Source: Actinomycetes bacterium
Lineage (GTDB): Bacteria; Actinomycetota; Acidimicrobiia; Acidimicrobiales; Acidimicrobiaceae
Assembly (NCBI GenBank): GCA_021799035.1
Contig: JAJZBG010000005.1
Coordinates: forward strand, 23,910 to 87,909
Direction of reading: 5' to 3'
DNA length: 64,000 nt
Numbering within the stretch: the first letter of the stretch is position 1; every line of letters begins with the position of its first letter. Positions 51,408-60,750 of this stretch are shown piece after piece. A model generated the notes under the pieces. The model saw nothing but the letters and a program-made list of their open reading frames with translations. It made no database searches and was not told the DNA's origin. The position numbers were made by a program, and so were the translations under genes.

Positions 51408-51938
51408 TCAACCTTTCGACCTCATATGCTCCCGCCACTCTGGGCAAGGCTCGATCTGCTCGAACCCGGCACCGCGATCGACCGACATCGCGTGAACTGT
51501 ATTTAGCGAGCAAAATATGATCTCAACATCCTCGTCAGAGTCGTTGAAATGCTGAACCACACAGCCTGGTACGCGCAGTGGCACCTGGACCAGGTCCCGA
51601 TAGTTCCAGTCAAAGCGGACTTCATCAACTACAGTGTGGCCCGGCCCACCATGCCAAACGAATCCCAACTGGTGACCTTGTGTCAGCTGCTTGCCGCTTC
51701 TGCTGTGAGGAGGTATCCGCTGGACATACATGATGAATACGTTCATCGCGATGTCCCTCATGGTGGGAGCCATGTACCATCTCATGTAACCCTGCGGATT
51801 CAGCTCCCAGGGGAGTTCGGAGCCTTTCGCTAGCTTCTCGGCACTCTCCAGGTCTGTACGCTGCTGGTCGCGCAGAGCGATGATCTCATCATAGAAGTTG
51901 CGCGCAGCAAGGCGCTCGGTCCTCGTCTCCATGCTCAC
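51408..51938 (-). CDS. Cupin protein, metal-ligand-poor partner
   Basis: A 176-residue single-domain cupin of the gentisate/ring-cleavage dioxygenase-like kind: HTVVDEVRFDWNYRDLVQVP and VVQHFNDSDEDVEIIFC correspond to the second cupin motif. The first motif, which should hold HxH, reads LTQGHQLGFVW and lacks the pair. Together with the overlapping upstream cupin it looks like a two-cupin dioxygenase split into two genes, with this one the structural half. Its start overlaps the upstream stop by four bases; the ATPase gene follows. Confidence 0.75.
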   Translation of the reverse strand: MSMETRTERLAARNFYDEIIALRDQQRTDLESAEKLAKGSELPWELNPQGYMRWYMAPTMRDIAMNVFIMYVQRIPPHSRSGKQLTQGHQLGFVWHGGPGHTVVDEVRFDWNYRDLVQVPLRVPGCVVQHFNDSDEDVEIIFCSLNTVHAMSVDRGAGFEQIEPCPEWREHMRSKG

Positions 51939-52543
51939 TTGCTCCCCCCTTTTCTGGCGCCGGACTCGTTCTGTGGAACAGCTTTCTCCACTGCCGTCGT
52001 TGCGCCTCTCCAGCTGGTCACTCCAAAGCGCTCGACAAACTCGGGATCAAGTGCCGATTGGACCAGCTCACTGCCCTGCTCATTCCATGTGGGAAGATGA
52101 ATGAATGCAAGCCACTTCGAGCTTCCGTCCTCTCGGAGGTTGAAGTGCTGGTGCTCCACGCCTTCTCTCAGAAGTGGCATTATGATCATGTCACCTTCTT
52201 CCCAGTCGTAGCGAACCCCATTCATGGTCGAATAGCCGCGACCTTCGATTATGAACAGCACCAGCCCACCCTGGTGCCTATGGCGCCCGGACACTCCACG
52301 AATATCGTGGATGAATACCCACCAATCCTGAAGGCAAGCATTGCTCGAATCATTCGGCTGCAGATACCAGCCAATAAGCCCTTGTGGACATAGTTCGTAT
52401 TGCTCGGGCTTTAGACCCTTTATCACCAGCGGAGCCGTCTTTTGGTGCTCTACAAACTCCTCTCTTCCAGTTATTAGTGAGAGATACTTTGGAAACGCTG
52501 ACGGCTCAGGCTCACGCGATCGAGTCCCGACTCTTTCAGACAA
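51935..52543 (-). CDS. Cupin protein, putative Fe-dependent dioxygenase subunit
   Basis: A 202-residue cupin with metal ligands present: HRH at residues 88-90 and EHQHFN at 130-135 in the second motif, separated by YSTMNGVRYDWEEGDMIIMP, closely like gentisate- and hydroxynaphthoate-type dioxygenases. The usual Glu after HxH is not seen, as in those 3-His enzymes. First gene of a three-gene unit with a second cupin and the Cdc48-like ATPase. TTG start with GGGGGT upstream; the palindromic operator lies 66 bases before it. Substrate unknown; ring cleavage of a hydroxylated aromatic is inferred. Confidence 0.78.
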   Translation of the reverse strand: MSERVGTRSREPEPSAFPKYLSLITGREEFVEHQKTAPLVIKGLKPEQYELCPQGLIGWYLQPNDSSNACLQDWWVFIHDIRGVSGRHRHQGGLVLFIIEGRGYSTMNGVRYDWEEGDMIIMPLLREGVEHQHFNLREDGSSKWLAFIHLPTWNEQGSELVQSALDPEFVERFGVTSWRGATTAVEKAVPQNESGARKGGSK

Positions 52544-52608
52544 AACGACCCCCTATCAGTCATTGAAACCATCATGCGGGCCAGTGAGGAATATGACCAA
52601 CACAACAA

Positions 52609-52655
52609 TTGCATACATTTATGTAGACAATATGCCGTCTGCCAAATGATTGCAA
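52609..52655 (-). promoter_or_regulatory. Promoter with GntR-type palindromic operator (copy 3)
   Basis: On the minus strand TTGCAA (52655-52650), 17 bases, TATTGT (52632-52627), overlapped by the 22-bp palindrome (52609-52630), whose sequence is identical to the copy at 38047-38068 in the opposite orientation. It drives the cupin/ATPase operon. Confidence 0.8.
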
Positions 52656-53072
52656 ACGAAGAAAACCCACGCGCTGGAAATAGCGCAGGTTAGAAATCGT
52701 CTCGGAGAAAGCCGTCATCCACCTGGATCTATCAGTCAGCATTCAGTTGCTTCATGACACCGATTTGCTAGCTCGACTTTCGTGCGCGACGCTTCATGAG
52801 ATCCTTTGCGTCCTATGTGACATCCAGCTCTCCATAAAATCTCTCAGAAGGGAGCAAGTTGGCAGAAAAATTTCTCGACCTAACGGTCCGATCACTTTAA
52901 CGCTCCGAAATACTCCTAGGCCGCTCTACAACTGACAACGTAGATGAATTTAGGCCAAGGATAAAACTGACATAGAATCACATAGATGCCAGTCTGGTCT
53001 GCTTGCACAACGTGGCATGGCTGAAAAGCTGTTCCTTCCACGTAAGTCCGGGAAAAGCCAAGGGAGTATTTG
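52656..53072. other. Divergent spacer
   Basis: About 420 bases between the cupin-operon promoter and the plus-strand crotonase gene. No further copy of the palindrome, no RNA gene and no convincing ORF were found. The crotonase promoter must lie in its right part, but no clear -35/-10 pair was recognised. Confidence 0.4.
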
Positions 53073-53858
53073 ATGTCGGGATCCGTCGATCTAGTGAAAA
53101 AAGGGCAGTTAGCCTACCTTTACCTGAATAACCCAGAGAAGAAGAACGCAATAAGTGCGGAAATGTGGGAGCAGCTCGCGGCTCGAGCTGCCGAAGTCTC
53201 AGCAGACCAAGACGTAAGAGCAACGGTTCTCCGCGGATACGGAACATCCGCATTCGCCGCTGGGGCGGACATATCGCAGTTTGAATCCCGCCGTTCCGCC
53301 AGTTCCCGAGGGAGCAACTACGACGATCTCACCGAATCAGCGATAGCAGCTGTAAAGGCTATTCCCGTGCCAGTAATAGCGCTTGTACACGGATTCTGCT
53401 TGGGGGGAGCAGTCTCGTTGGCTCTTGCATGCGACCTGCGGTTCGCTTCACATGACGCCAGCTTCGCCATTCCGGCAGCTCGATTGGGCATTTCCTATCC
53501 GACGCCGGCTATTGGCCGCCTTGTGGCACAGATTGGGGCTTCCAATGCCAAGTACCTCCTGTTTTCGGCGAAGAGAATCGACGCTCAGTCGGCAAAGGAG
53601 ATGCATCTGATTGACAAGATATTTCGCCAAGAAGAACTCGACTTACAAACCGACAAGTTCGTCGATTTGCTAATTGAAAACGCTCCGCTCTCGCTCAAAG
53701 CCGCAAAGTACATCATCGACCAGAACGTGATTGAGGAAAGCAAGCGTGACATAGACAAGATTCACAGTGCCGCCAGAAGCTGCTTCGAATCTGAAGACTA
53801 CAAAGAAGGTGTCCGAGCTTTCATGGAATCCCGCAAACCAGCCTTCCAGGGGAAATAG
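53073..53858 (+). CDS. Crotonase-fold protein without catalytic glutamates
   Basis: A 261-residue member of the enoyl-CoA hydratase/isomerase family. Fold motifs are kept (NNPEKKNAISAEMWEQLAAR, AFAAGADISQFE, CLGGAVSLALACDLRFASHD), but the first Glu is Ser and the second (usually PE) reads IPAARLGISYP. Water addition is therefore unlikely; isomerase, decarboxylase, or dehalogenase-like chemistry is possible. Start: ATG 53073 with AGGGAG upstream. It is divergent from the cupin operon and convergent with the ligase gene. Confidence 0.82.
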   Translation: MSGSVDLVKKGQLAYLYLNNPEKKNAISAEMWEQLAARAAEVSADQDVRATVLRGYGTSAFAAGADISQFESRRSASSRGSNYDDLTESAIAAVKAIPVPVIALVHGFCLGGAVSLALACDLRFASHDASFAIPAARLGISYPTPAIGRLVAQIGASNAKYLLFSAKRIDAQSAKEMHLIDKIFRQEELDLQTDKFVDLLIENAPLSLKAAKYIIDQNVIEESKRDIDKIHSAARSCFESEDYKEGVRAFMESRKPAFQGK

Positions 53859-53924
53859 CGTCGTCACTTTAGCGCCAAAGGGAACCGTAACGATTGCCGC
53901 CCAAAAAGCTCTATAGCCTCAGCT

Positions 53925-55520
53925 CTATTGATCCCAAGAGGGAACCATGGTCCTGAGTTCAGCCGAAATCACTTTTCCAAGTGCATTCCTAGGAAACTCT
54001 TCTACAAAGAAGATCCTTTTCGGCCTCTTGTAGCTTGCCAGGAACTGGGAAGCGTGCAGCACGAGATCCTCCTCGGATACGTCTTGAAATTTGATCACGA
54101 ATGCTACGACCTCTTCTCCCCAGAGCTTGGATGGAGCACCAACGACCGCAGCGTCTTTGACATTCGGGTGAGACCTCAAGGCCTCTTCAACCTCTTTTGG
54201 GTAGACGTTGTATCCGCCAGAGATTATCAGATCCTTGAGGCGGCCGGCTATAGCCACATATCCATCGTCGTCGACCGTTCCCACATCTCCTGTTGCAAAC
54301 CACTCTTTGCCGTAAGGGAAAGCAGCAGCAGTTGCCTTCGGATCATTCAGGTAACCTTTGAACACAGTTGGGCCGCCGATGAAGATCTCGCTGTTATCTG
54401 TTGAAATCGCCACCTCAACCCCTGGAAGGGGAAACCCAACCGAGCCGGGTTTTCGCCCCCCTTCATACGGATTGGAAATGTCAATAAGACTCTCCGTAGT
54501 GCCATAACGTTCCAATATGGCTGTACCACAGCGGTCCGCCACCTCGCGGTGAACCTCCCGTGATAGAGGGGCAGAACCAGAAACCATGAGTCTAAGCGTT
54601 TGGAACTCTCGAAGCGACTTGGAGTCCAGCAGCCGCTGGTACATCGTTGGAACGCCAAAGAACATCGACGCAGAGTGGGATTTGACAGCATCGATCACGG
54701 CTTCGGGATCGAACCGCTCAAGGAGAACCGCAGAAGAGCCCGCACAGAGAGTTCCGTTTATCCCAACCCCTAGACCGTGCATGTGGAAAAGGGGTAATGA
54801 TAAAACTAGGCGATCCAGATTTGTCCAACGCCAGGCAATGTTGAGGCTCTTCGCACATGCGAGCAAATTTCCGTGCGTCAAAATTGCACCCTTTGGGCGC
54901 CCTGTTGTCCCAGAGGTATACGCAATTAGAGCAGGAGTGTCACCTAGAGCTTCATCAAGAGGCACCGTGAGGCCGGGACTCACCTTAGGTTCGGCGCCCG
55001 TGAAAAAAACCTGCAAGTCCCCTTTCGGCATTGGCAAGCAGGCACCGGGACCTTGAAAAGGCTCAACAAATCCAGGCTGTCGAATCCCTGCCGCAATCCA
55101 TTCAGCCATCTTGGCTGAGTCGACTATTGCAGCAGAAGGTTTGACATCTCTTACGATATGGAAAACCTCCGAACGGGTATAGGCGGTATTCATCGGAACG
55201 ACGACGAGTCCGAGTCGTAGCGCACCTACGTACTTGGCAACCATGTCAATTGACGCCGTAGAGGAGAGCACTATCCTATCCCCAGGTTCCAGCCCGCTCG
55301 AATGCATTTCCAGTGCGGCACGCTCGCTCAGTTCCAGGAACTCACCTCGCCGAACCCACCTGCCTCCCGAGTCGCTGAACAGATCACGATCGCTCTCTTC
55401 AGAAAGAGCCTTCACCCATGATTTAGGGAGTGACTCGTCTTTCAGTAGGTCTGATGGATCAAACCGATTGCCTTTGGGAATGTGGCCACGCCAACCTGAA
55501 ACAACTCTCAGGTCGCCCAT
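53925..55520 (-). CDS. AMP-dependent acyl-CoA synthetase (malonyl-CoA synthetase-like)
   Basis: Adenylate-forming ligase of ~531 residues. Motifs: ALIAYTSGTTGRPKGAILTH (P-loop), ERYGTTESLIDIS, ATGDVGTVDDDGYVAIAGRL then KDLIISGGYNVYPKEVEEAL, and the catalytic Lys in NALGKVISAELR. The HMHGLGVGINGTLCAGSSAV segment recalls MatB-type dicarboxylate ligases, but the substrate is not settled. Start at the ATG 55520. It lies 54 bases after a transketolase gene, an unusual pairing. Confidence 0.85.
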   Translation of the reverse strand: MGDLRVVSGWRGHIPKGNRFDPSDLLKDESLPKSWVKALSEESDRDLFSDSGGRWVRRGEFLELSERAALEMHSSGLEPGDRIVLSSTASIDMVAKYVGALRLGLVVVPMNTAYTRSEVFHIVRDVKPSAAIVDSAKMAEWIAAGIRQPGFVEPFQGPGACLPMPKGDLQVFFTGAEPKVSPGLTVPLDEALGDTPALIAYTSGTTGRPKGAILTHGNLLACAKSLNIAWRWTNLDRLVLSLPLFHMHGLGVGINGTLCAGSSAVLLERFDPEAVIDAVKSHSASMFFGVPTMYQRLLDSKSLREFQTLRLMVSGSAPLSREVHREVADRCGTAILERYGTTESLIDISNPYEGGRKPGSVGFPLPGVEVAISTDNSEIFIGGPTVFKGYLNDPKATAAAFPYGKEWFATGDVGTVDDDGYVAIAGRLKDLIISGGYNVYPKEVEEALRSHPNVKDAAVVGAPSKLWGEEVVAFVIKFQDVSEEDLVLHASQFLASYKRPKRIFFVEEFPRNALGKVISAELRTMVPSWDQ

Positions 55521-55574
55521 GGCCAAACCGCTGGTGATGAATCTACCCCGGACTTCTGCACTGACGGAAGCTGG

Positions 55575-57587
55575 CTAAATCCTGCCAAGGGAGGAAAGCA
55601 CTCGAGTAACCACGGCTTGCTTAGACAACCCAAGCTCGGACATGACTGTTGACCCGGGCGCAGAAGCACCAAAGCGATCAATTCCTATCGTGATTCCATC
55701 CGAGCCGACAACCGATCTCCATCCGTGTGTCACACCGGCTTCAATTGAGATCTTGAGGGCTGAAGGCGGCACCAACTCGTCGATAACCTCGCGTCTCTGC
55801 TCCAGGAACCGCTCCCTCCAAGGGATTGAGACCACACGTGCATCAACATCGTGCTCCTCGAGGAGGACCTCAGCCGCCTGTATTGCCAAAGACACCTCTG
55901 AGCCAGATGCGAGCAAGGCTACCTGGCAGGTATCTGATTCCCTCAGAACCACTCGTGCTCCGAATCTCGACAACCAGCCTGGCTCCCCTGGCTCCAAGAC
56001 TGGCAAGCCCTGGCGGCTCAAGGCCAGAAGTGAGGGTCCTGCCCGTCTGTCCAAAATGGTTAACCAACCCTCAACCACTTCGTTTGCGTCAGCTGGACGG
56101 ATCACAGCAAGGTTTGGCACCATTCTCAGGGACTCAAGCTGTTCGACGGGCTGATGAGTGGGACCATCCTCACCCACACCAACGGAATCGTGAGTAAAAA
56201 TGAAGATTACAGGATTGCCCATTAGCGCCGCTAGCCTCAAGGATGGCCGAAGATAATCCGAGAAGATCAAGAAGGTCGACCCGAATACTCGAAAGCCACC
56301 GTGAAGCTGAAGACCGTTGAGAATTGCAGCCATGCCATGCTCTCTAACTCCAAAGTGGATGAGCGAGCCGGCAAAGTTCGAGTTCGACACAACGTTGCTG
56401 GTGAATTCGACCGAAGTTGACTCTACCAGATCCGCGGAGCCACCAACCAGCGGCGGATAGGCTGCAGAAATTGCCTTCAGCACCTGACCGGATGCAGCCC
56501 TAGTGGCAAGTGAAGCCCCGATTTCAAACTTCGGCATCAGCTCGTGAATGTCCTTGGGCAGTGGTGCAGCTGCACCACTCATCCAATGCGAGATGAGGGT
56601 GTTGTGTCCTTTGTCAGCAGCGGCGAGGCGAGCCCGGTCCTTTGCTGCTGCCGCCTTCTTCTCCTCGATCAATGCGGCCAAATGCTTCTTGACGTCGTCC
56701 GGTACGTAAAACGGCTGTTCCGGCCAACCAAAACGCTCCTTGATGATCTTTGTCTCTTCGGAGCCATAGGGACCGCCGTGCGCAGCTTCAGTCCCCTGCT
56801 TGTGGGGCGCTCCGTAACCAATCTGCGTTGCAACCGCGATGATGCTTGGATGCCTGTCGTCGTCAATCGCTTGTTGGAGTGCAATGGAGATCTTTTCGAC
56901 ATCGTTTCCATCGTCAACGGAAAACGTTGACCAGCCCAATGCCCTGAAACGACCGAGTACATCTTCCGTAAAAGCGAGCTTAGTCGAACCATCGATTGAG
57001 ATGGAATTATTGTCGTAAAGGACGATGAGCTTGCCAAGCCCCAGATGACCAGCCAGTGAAGCCGCCTCGTTCGAAACCCCTTCCATCAGGTCACCATCGG
57101 AAGCGATAACGAAAGTCTTATGGTCGACTATATTCTCGTCGGTTGTGTTGATCCTCGCCGCGAGCATAGCCTCACCTAGAGCCATGCCCACAGCATTCGA
57201 GATACCCTGCCCAAGCGGCCCGGTGGTCGTCTCAACTCCAGGAGTATGCCCGTGTTCTGGGTGACCGGGCGTCTTGGATGCCCATTGCCGAAACTTCTTA
57301 ATATCATCAAGGGTCAGTTGAAAACCGAATAGATGAAGCAGCGAGTAAAGAAGCATTGAACCGTGACCGGCCGACAACACGAACCTGTCCCTGCCCGGCC
57401 ATTGCGGATCGCTTGGGTCAAAACGGAGAAACCTGCTCCAGACAGCCCAAGCCATCGGCGCCGCGCCTAATGGAAGTCCTTCGTGACCAGATTTTGCCGC
57501 TTCCACGGCGTCAACACTGAGCATACGAATCGTTGTGATGCAACGACCGTCAAGATCGGTCGACAATGGAGCCAGATCAGCGCTCAC
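55575..57587 (-). CDS. tkt: Transketolase
   Basis: Thiamine-diphosphate enzyme moving two-carbon units between sugar phosphates in the pentose phosphate pathway. ~670 residues. Features: [38 protein letters not shown], the ThDP motif [20 protein letters not shown]...NN, and the C-terminal [20 protein letters not shown] with [20 protein letters not shown]. Start choice: GTG 57587 has AGGAG five bases upstream; the GTG at 57605 lacks it. No other pentose phosphate genes are near. Confidence 0.95.
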   Translation of the reverse strand: MSADLAPLSTDLDGRCITTIRMLSVDAVEAAKSGHEGLPLGAAPMAWAVWSRFLRFDPSDPQWPGRDRFVLSAGHGSMLLYSLLHLFGFQLTLDDIKKFRQWASKTPGHPEHGHTPGVETTTGPLGQGISNAVGMALGEAMLAARINTTDENIVDHKTFVIASDGDLMEGVSNEAASLAGHLGLGKLIVLYDNNSISIDGSTKLAFTEDVLGRFRALGWSTFSVDDGNDVEKISIALQQAIDDDRHPSIIAVATQIGYGAPHKQGTEAAHGGPYGSEETKIIKERFGWPEQPFYVPDDVKKHLAALIEEKKAAAAKDRARLAAADKGHNTLISHWMSGAAAPLPKDIHELMPKFEIGASLATRAASGQVLKAISAAYPPLVGGSADLVESTSVEFTSNVVSNSNFAGSLIHFGVREHGMAAILNGLQLHGGFRVFGSTFLIFSDYLRPSLRLAALMGNPVIFIFTHDSVGVGEDGPTHQPVEQLESLRMVPNLAVIRPADANEVVEGWLTILDRRAGPSLLALSRQGLPVLEPGEPGWLSRFGARVVLRESDTCQVALLASGSEVSLAIQAAEVLLEEHDVDARVVSIPWRERFLEQRREVIDELVPPSALKISIEAGVTHGWRSVVGSDGITIGIDRFGASAPGSTVMSELGLSKQAVVTRVLSSLGRI

Positions 57588-57823
57588 TGAAACTCCTACT
57601 TTCACTAGAAATCACATTTCCTCGAAAGATCGAGTCGTCGTCGAAACTCAGACCCCACTCTTACCACTAGGAGCCTAGAGGAAAAAATGGTGGCTCGATC
57701 TTGGCTATGTGCAATTGCGGTTTATCCAAATGCACAACCTAACCGAGTCTAGATAGCAACGGGGTGTCACCATAAATTTGCACAGCTCCTGAACTGCCAT
57801 TAAGAAACTAACCAAAACGCCTT

Positions 57824-58828
57824 TCAACCGTTTATCGGACCGCTTGAGTATTTCAGAGAACGGGCGTCCCTCCCTGAAACATGAGCGAGAATCTCGGCAC
57901 AGATTGCCAGTGCCGTCTCTTCCGGCGACTTTGAACCGAGATCCAATCCAATGGGACCGTAGATTCTGCCTAGTTCCTCATGCGAGAAGCCCAGATCGCT
58001 CAACAGAGCATATCGAGCCTCCTGTGTGTGGCGCGACCCCAAACCGCCAACGTAGAGATTGGGTTTGCTTCTTAGGGCTTCGGCAACTATCGGAATCCCC
58101 GTGTCGTGATCATGGCTTAGCACAACAAGCGCGTCATTGCTTCCGAGCGCACCGACCTCCAAGACACCCTCGTTTGCCTCATCGGTCAAATGGGAAGACC
58201 ACCCGAGGATGCCCCCCTGCACTGCGATTGCATGAGCGAGTTCCCCGCCACCCACAATCAGCAGATGTGTTGGAGGGCTAAAGACCTCGAAAGACACTAT
58301 TTCATTTTCGAGCTGTTCTACCCCAGACATGGGAAGCCGTCTAACCAAGAGCTGCAGCATCCGCTCGTTCAGCGTTTCCGAGAAGGCATCTTCTTCTTCA
58401 GATTTGCCACGAATAGACGAACTGCCGTCTGTGCCCGTGGCCATCGCTAGACCTTCATGTGGGCCAGATACAACTGTGGCCAAGGCAGTCGGTTCTCGAG
58501 ACGCCAGCCTATCGACGAACCCGGAGGGTAGCGACGAACTGCGATTCAGTAGAATATCCGCTTCCCCTCCGCAGGCAAGCCCTGCGGCTACGGCATCTTT
58601 ATCCCCAATTTTCACGGTCATCAAGGCGAATGACTCGCCGCGATCCGAGATGCTCCTTGACCGCTCCTTGACCTCGCTGTCGATGGCTCCACCGAACAAA
58701 GAGCCTTGAACGATACCGGCTGCATCGACAACCATCAGCTCGCCCGAGCGCCTTCCTCCAATTCCTCTCAGCGCAACAGCTCGCGCAAGAACAAACTCAG
58801 CAGAAGGGAAATCGATCCGATTCATCAT
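57824..58828 (-). CDS. XdhC/CoxI family protein
   Basis: Family that matures or inserts the molybdenum cofactor of xanthine dehydrogenase-type enzymes. The ~334-residue product has the N-terminal XdhC_CoxI domain (GRRSGELMVVDAAGIVQGSL, FGGAIDSEV; LACGGEADILL) and a C-terminal Rossmann-like XdhC_C domain (PPTHLLIVGGGELAHAIAVQ, VGGLGSRHT, IGLDLGSKSPEETALAICAE). No molybdoenzyme gene is in the window. Start: ATG 58828 preceded by GGGGGC. An alternative start at 58909 has no ribosome site. Confidence 0.85.
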   Translation of the reverse strand: MMNRIDFPSAEFVLARAVALRGIGGRRSGELMVVDAAGIVQGSLFGGAIDSEVKERSRSISDRGESFALMTVKIGDKDAVAAGLACGGEADILLNRSSSLPSGFVDRLASREPTALATVVSGPHEGLAMATGTDGSSSIRGKSEEEDAFSETLNERMLQLLVRRLPMSGVEQLENEIVSFEVFSPPTHLLIVGGGELAHAIAVQGGILGWSSHLTDEANEGVLEVGALGSNDALVVLSHDHDTGIPIVAEALRSKPNLYVGGLGSRHTQEARYALLSDLGFSHEELGRIYGPIGLDLGSKSPEETALAICAEILAHVSGRDARSLKYSSGPING

Positions 58829-58912
58829 TTGCCCCCATGTCTGTGTGACCCTGAATCGATTTGCCTTCGTGAATTCCGAAGCTGGCAACCTGTCTCCCAG
58901 CCGGCACACGCT

Positions 58913-59755
58913 TCACAGGGTTCCGCCACGCTCCAACTCTTCGGCTATAAGTCTAGAAAACGCTTTGCCAATCTCCGTAGTCACCGGGCCTGGAGCAACA
59001 TTCGTCGGGTTTCCGTCAATGTGAGAGATCCCCTGCGCCTCCCTGACACTCGATGACAGGAAGCATTCCTGCAAATCTTGGCTGTAGAGAATGTCGAGGG
59101 GAAAGTCTCTTTCTTTGATGCCGAGGCGGGAGACTATCAAGTCCCTAGTAATGCCGCCCAATGCGCCCGAGGACAGAGGCGGCGTGTATGCTTCGCCGTC
59201 CACCACTACGAAGATGTTGCTGCCAGAGCCTTCGCACAGGTTGCCAACTGTGTTACCGAAGATTACCTCATCTGCACCTTTTGCTCGCGCCCACGCCAAG
59301 CCAGCAACGTTCTCCGCATAGGAAATGGTCTTCAGCCCAGCAAGAATGCCCTTCTCGTTTCTAGGCCACGGTGCCACCTGAACCATAGCTGTCGGAGCGC
59401 CCGCGCTCCTCGGACCCGTGGCGATTATCATTGTCACCGGCGACCCGATTCTGTCAGATCCAAGCTCCGATTCGCCCCCCGTCACGGTGATCCGCAACTT
59501 TCCATCCTTGCAACAGTTCTCCTCGAGCAGAAGCTTGACACCATTGCCAATTGCCTCAAGATCCAAGGCGGGAAGACCGATGCCAGTTGCAGATCGCTGT
59601 AAACGAGCCAGGTGCCTGTTCAGGGCAAAGGCGATTCCGCCATACACGCCGATCGTCTCAAAGACGCCGTCACCCGTCACAAGACCGTGGTCGAAGACTG
59701 AGATCTTGGCTTCGCCCCTATTCACGAGATTGCCGTTGATCCATACCTTCTCCAC
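58913..59755 (-). CDS. Class IV aminotransferase (4-amino-4-deoxychorismate lyase or D-/branched-chain aminotransferase)
   Basis: PLP enzyme of fold type IV, ~281 residues. VWINGNLVNRGEAKISVFDH and GLVTGDGVFETIGVYGG are the family opening; the PLP lysine is in GLKTISYAENVAGLAWARAK; NLCEGSGSNIFVV and ECFLSSSVREAQGI complete the active site. Which reaction (PabC lyase, D-amino acid or branched-chain transamination) cannot be fixed. Start: GTG 59755 with GGAGG five bases upstream; the ATG at 59767 has none. Same strand as xdhC-like gene, divergent from the aldolase. Confidence 0.85.
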   Translation of the reverse strand: MEKVWINGNLVNRGEAKISVFDHGLVTGDGVFETIGVYGGIAFALNRHLARLQRSATGIGLPALDLEAIGNGVKLLLEENCCKDGKLRITVTGGESELGSDRIGSPVTMIIATGPRSAGAPTAMVQVAPWPRNEKGILAGLKTISYAENVAGLAWARAKGADEVIFGNTVGNLCEGSGSNIFVVVDGEAYTPPLSSGALGGITRDLIVSRLGIKERDFPLDILYSQDLQECFLSSSVREAQGISHIDGNPTNVAPGPVTTEIGKAFSRLIAEELERGGTL

Positions 59756-59900
59756 TAGTTCCTCCATAGCAGTTGCCCTGTTTCCACCCTATCGAAAAAT
59801 GACTGGCGTGCTAGTATCAGGCTTGTAGCCATGTCTACTCAAGCTTTCCTAGCCGTGACTATAGATACCGAAGATCCCTCCTCTCACAAAGGAGCAAGCC

Positions 59901-60557
59901 ATGGAAAGATCGCAAGCGGAACAGCAGATCCTAGAGGCTGTTGATCTGCTCTTCGCCAGCAAGGTAATGTCACATTCAGGTCATGCCAACCTCAGTGCGC
60001 GGATCGATGAGAACACCTTCCTGATTACCACCAAGGGAGGAGTTCGAAATTTGAGTATGGCAGATCTTGCAGTCGTAGATCTGAACGGCAGCATACTCGA
60101 GGGGCGTCTCGAACCGACAAACCTTGAGATCGTAGAGATGCACTCCACGATCTACAGAAACAGGAGCGAGGCCGAGTCTGTAATCCACACCCACTCCCCG
60201 CATATCTTGGCATTCGCACTGGCTAACCGATCGTTGCCGTGCAGATACGAGGCTCTGCTGCGGTTTGGCCAAGCTTCCGATGTGCCGGTTGCTGCATGGG
60301 GGCCAAGGGGTTCAAAGAAGTCGATTGAGGCCATTGACCGAACCCTTAGAGAGAACGAGAACACTCTGGCCCTGATACTTGCAAATCACGGGCTATTGGC
60401 CTTCAGCTCCTCCCCTGCCGCGACAGTGGGGCTGATCTGCGCAATGGAAGAGGCAGCCGAAGCTGAGCTTTCCGCGGTGGCGCTTGGTGGTGCAGTCGAC
60501 TTCCCAGAAGGCGCATTGGAACTTGTCAGAGAATCAATGGCTCGAGTGCGGTCCTGA
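59901..60557 (+). CDS. Class II aldolase/adducin family protein
   Basis: A 218-residue metal-dependent aldolase of the fuculose-phosphate type. SHSGHANLSARIDENTFLIT binds phosphate/substrate; metal ligands are His in THSPHILAFALA and in LANHGLLAFS; the catalytic Glu position is in LEIVEMHSTIYRNR. It would cleave or form a C-C bond of a small sugar phosphate, or decarboxylate an aromatic hydroxy acid as some relatives do. The ATG has AGGAG six bases upstream. An amidohydrolase gene follows in the same direction. Confidence 0.85.
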   Translation: MERSQAEQQILEAVDLLFASKVMSHSGHANLSARIDENTFLITTKGGVRNLSMADLAVVDLNGSILEGRLEPTNLEIVEMHSTIYRNRSEAESVIHTHSPHILAFALANRSLPCRYEALLRFGQASDVPVAAWGPRGSKKSIEAIDRTLRENENTLALILANHGLLAFSSSPAATVGLICAMEEAAEAELSAVALGGAVDFPEGALELVRESMARVRS

Positions 60558-60750
60558 CCGAAGCCCAGAACCCTTAGGAAAAAGCGGCCACCCTCTCTCC
60601 TGTCCGAAACATCGCTTGCCGTGATTCTTTCCTGGCAATAATTTCGAGTTGACAGCGCTGATTCCGCCCCTTGGGAGTCCACCCTGTGATAATTTCGCTA
60701 CAAAGCTTACAGGCAGGCGAATTGGCCTTTATGGAAAGACAGGTGCGGTT

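Noticed and set aside
38047..52630. The three 22-bp palindromes as insertion-sequence ends or a CRISPR-like repeat
   Set aside because: They are far apart, in fixed relation to -35/-10 elements, with no transposase or spacers between; an operator explains them better.
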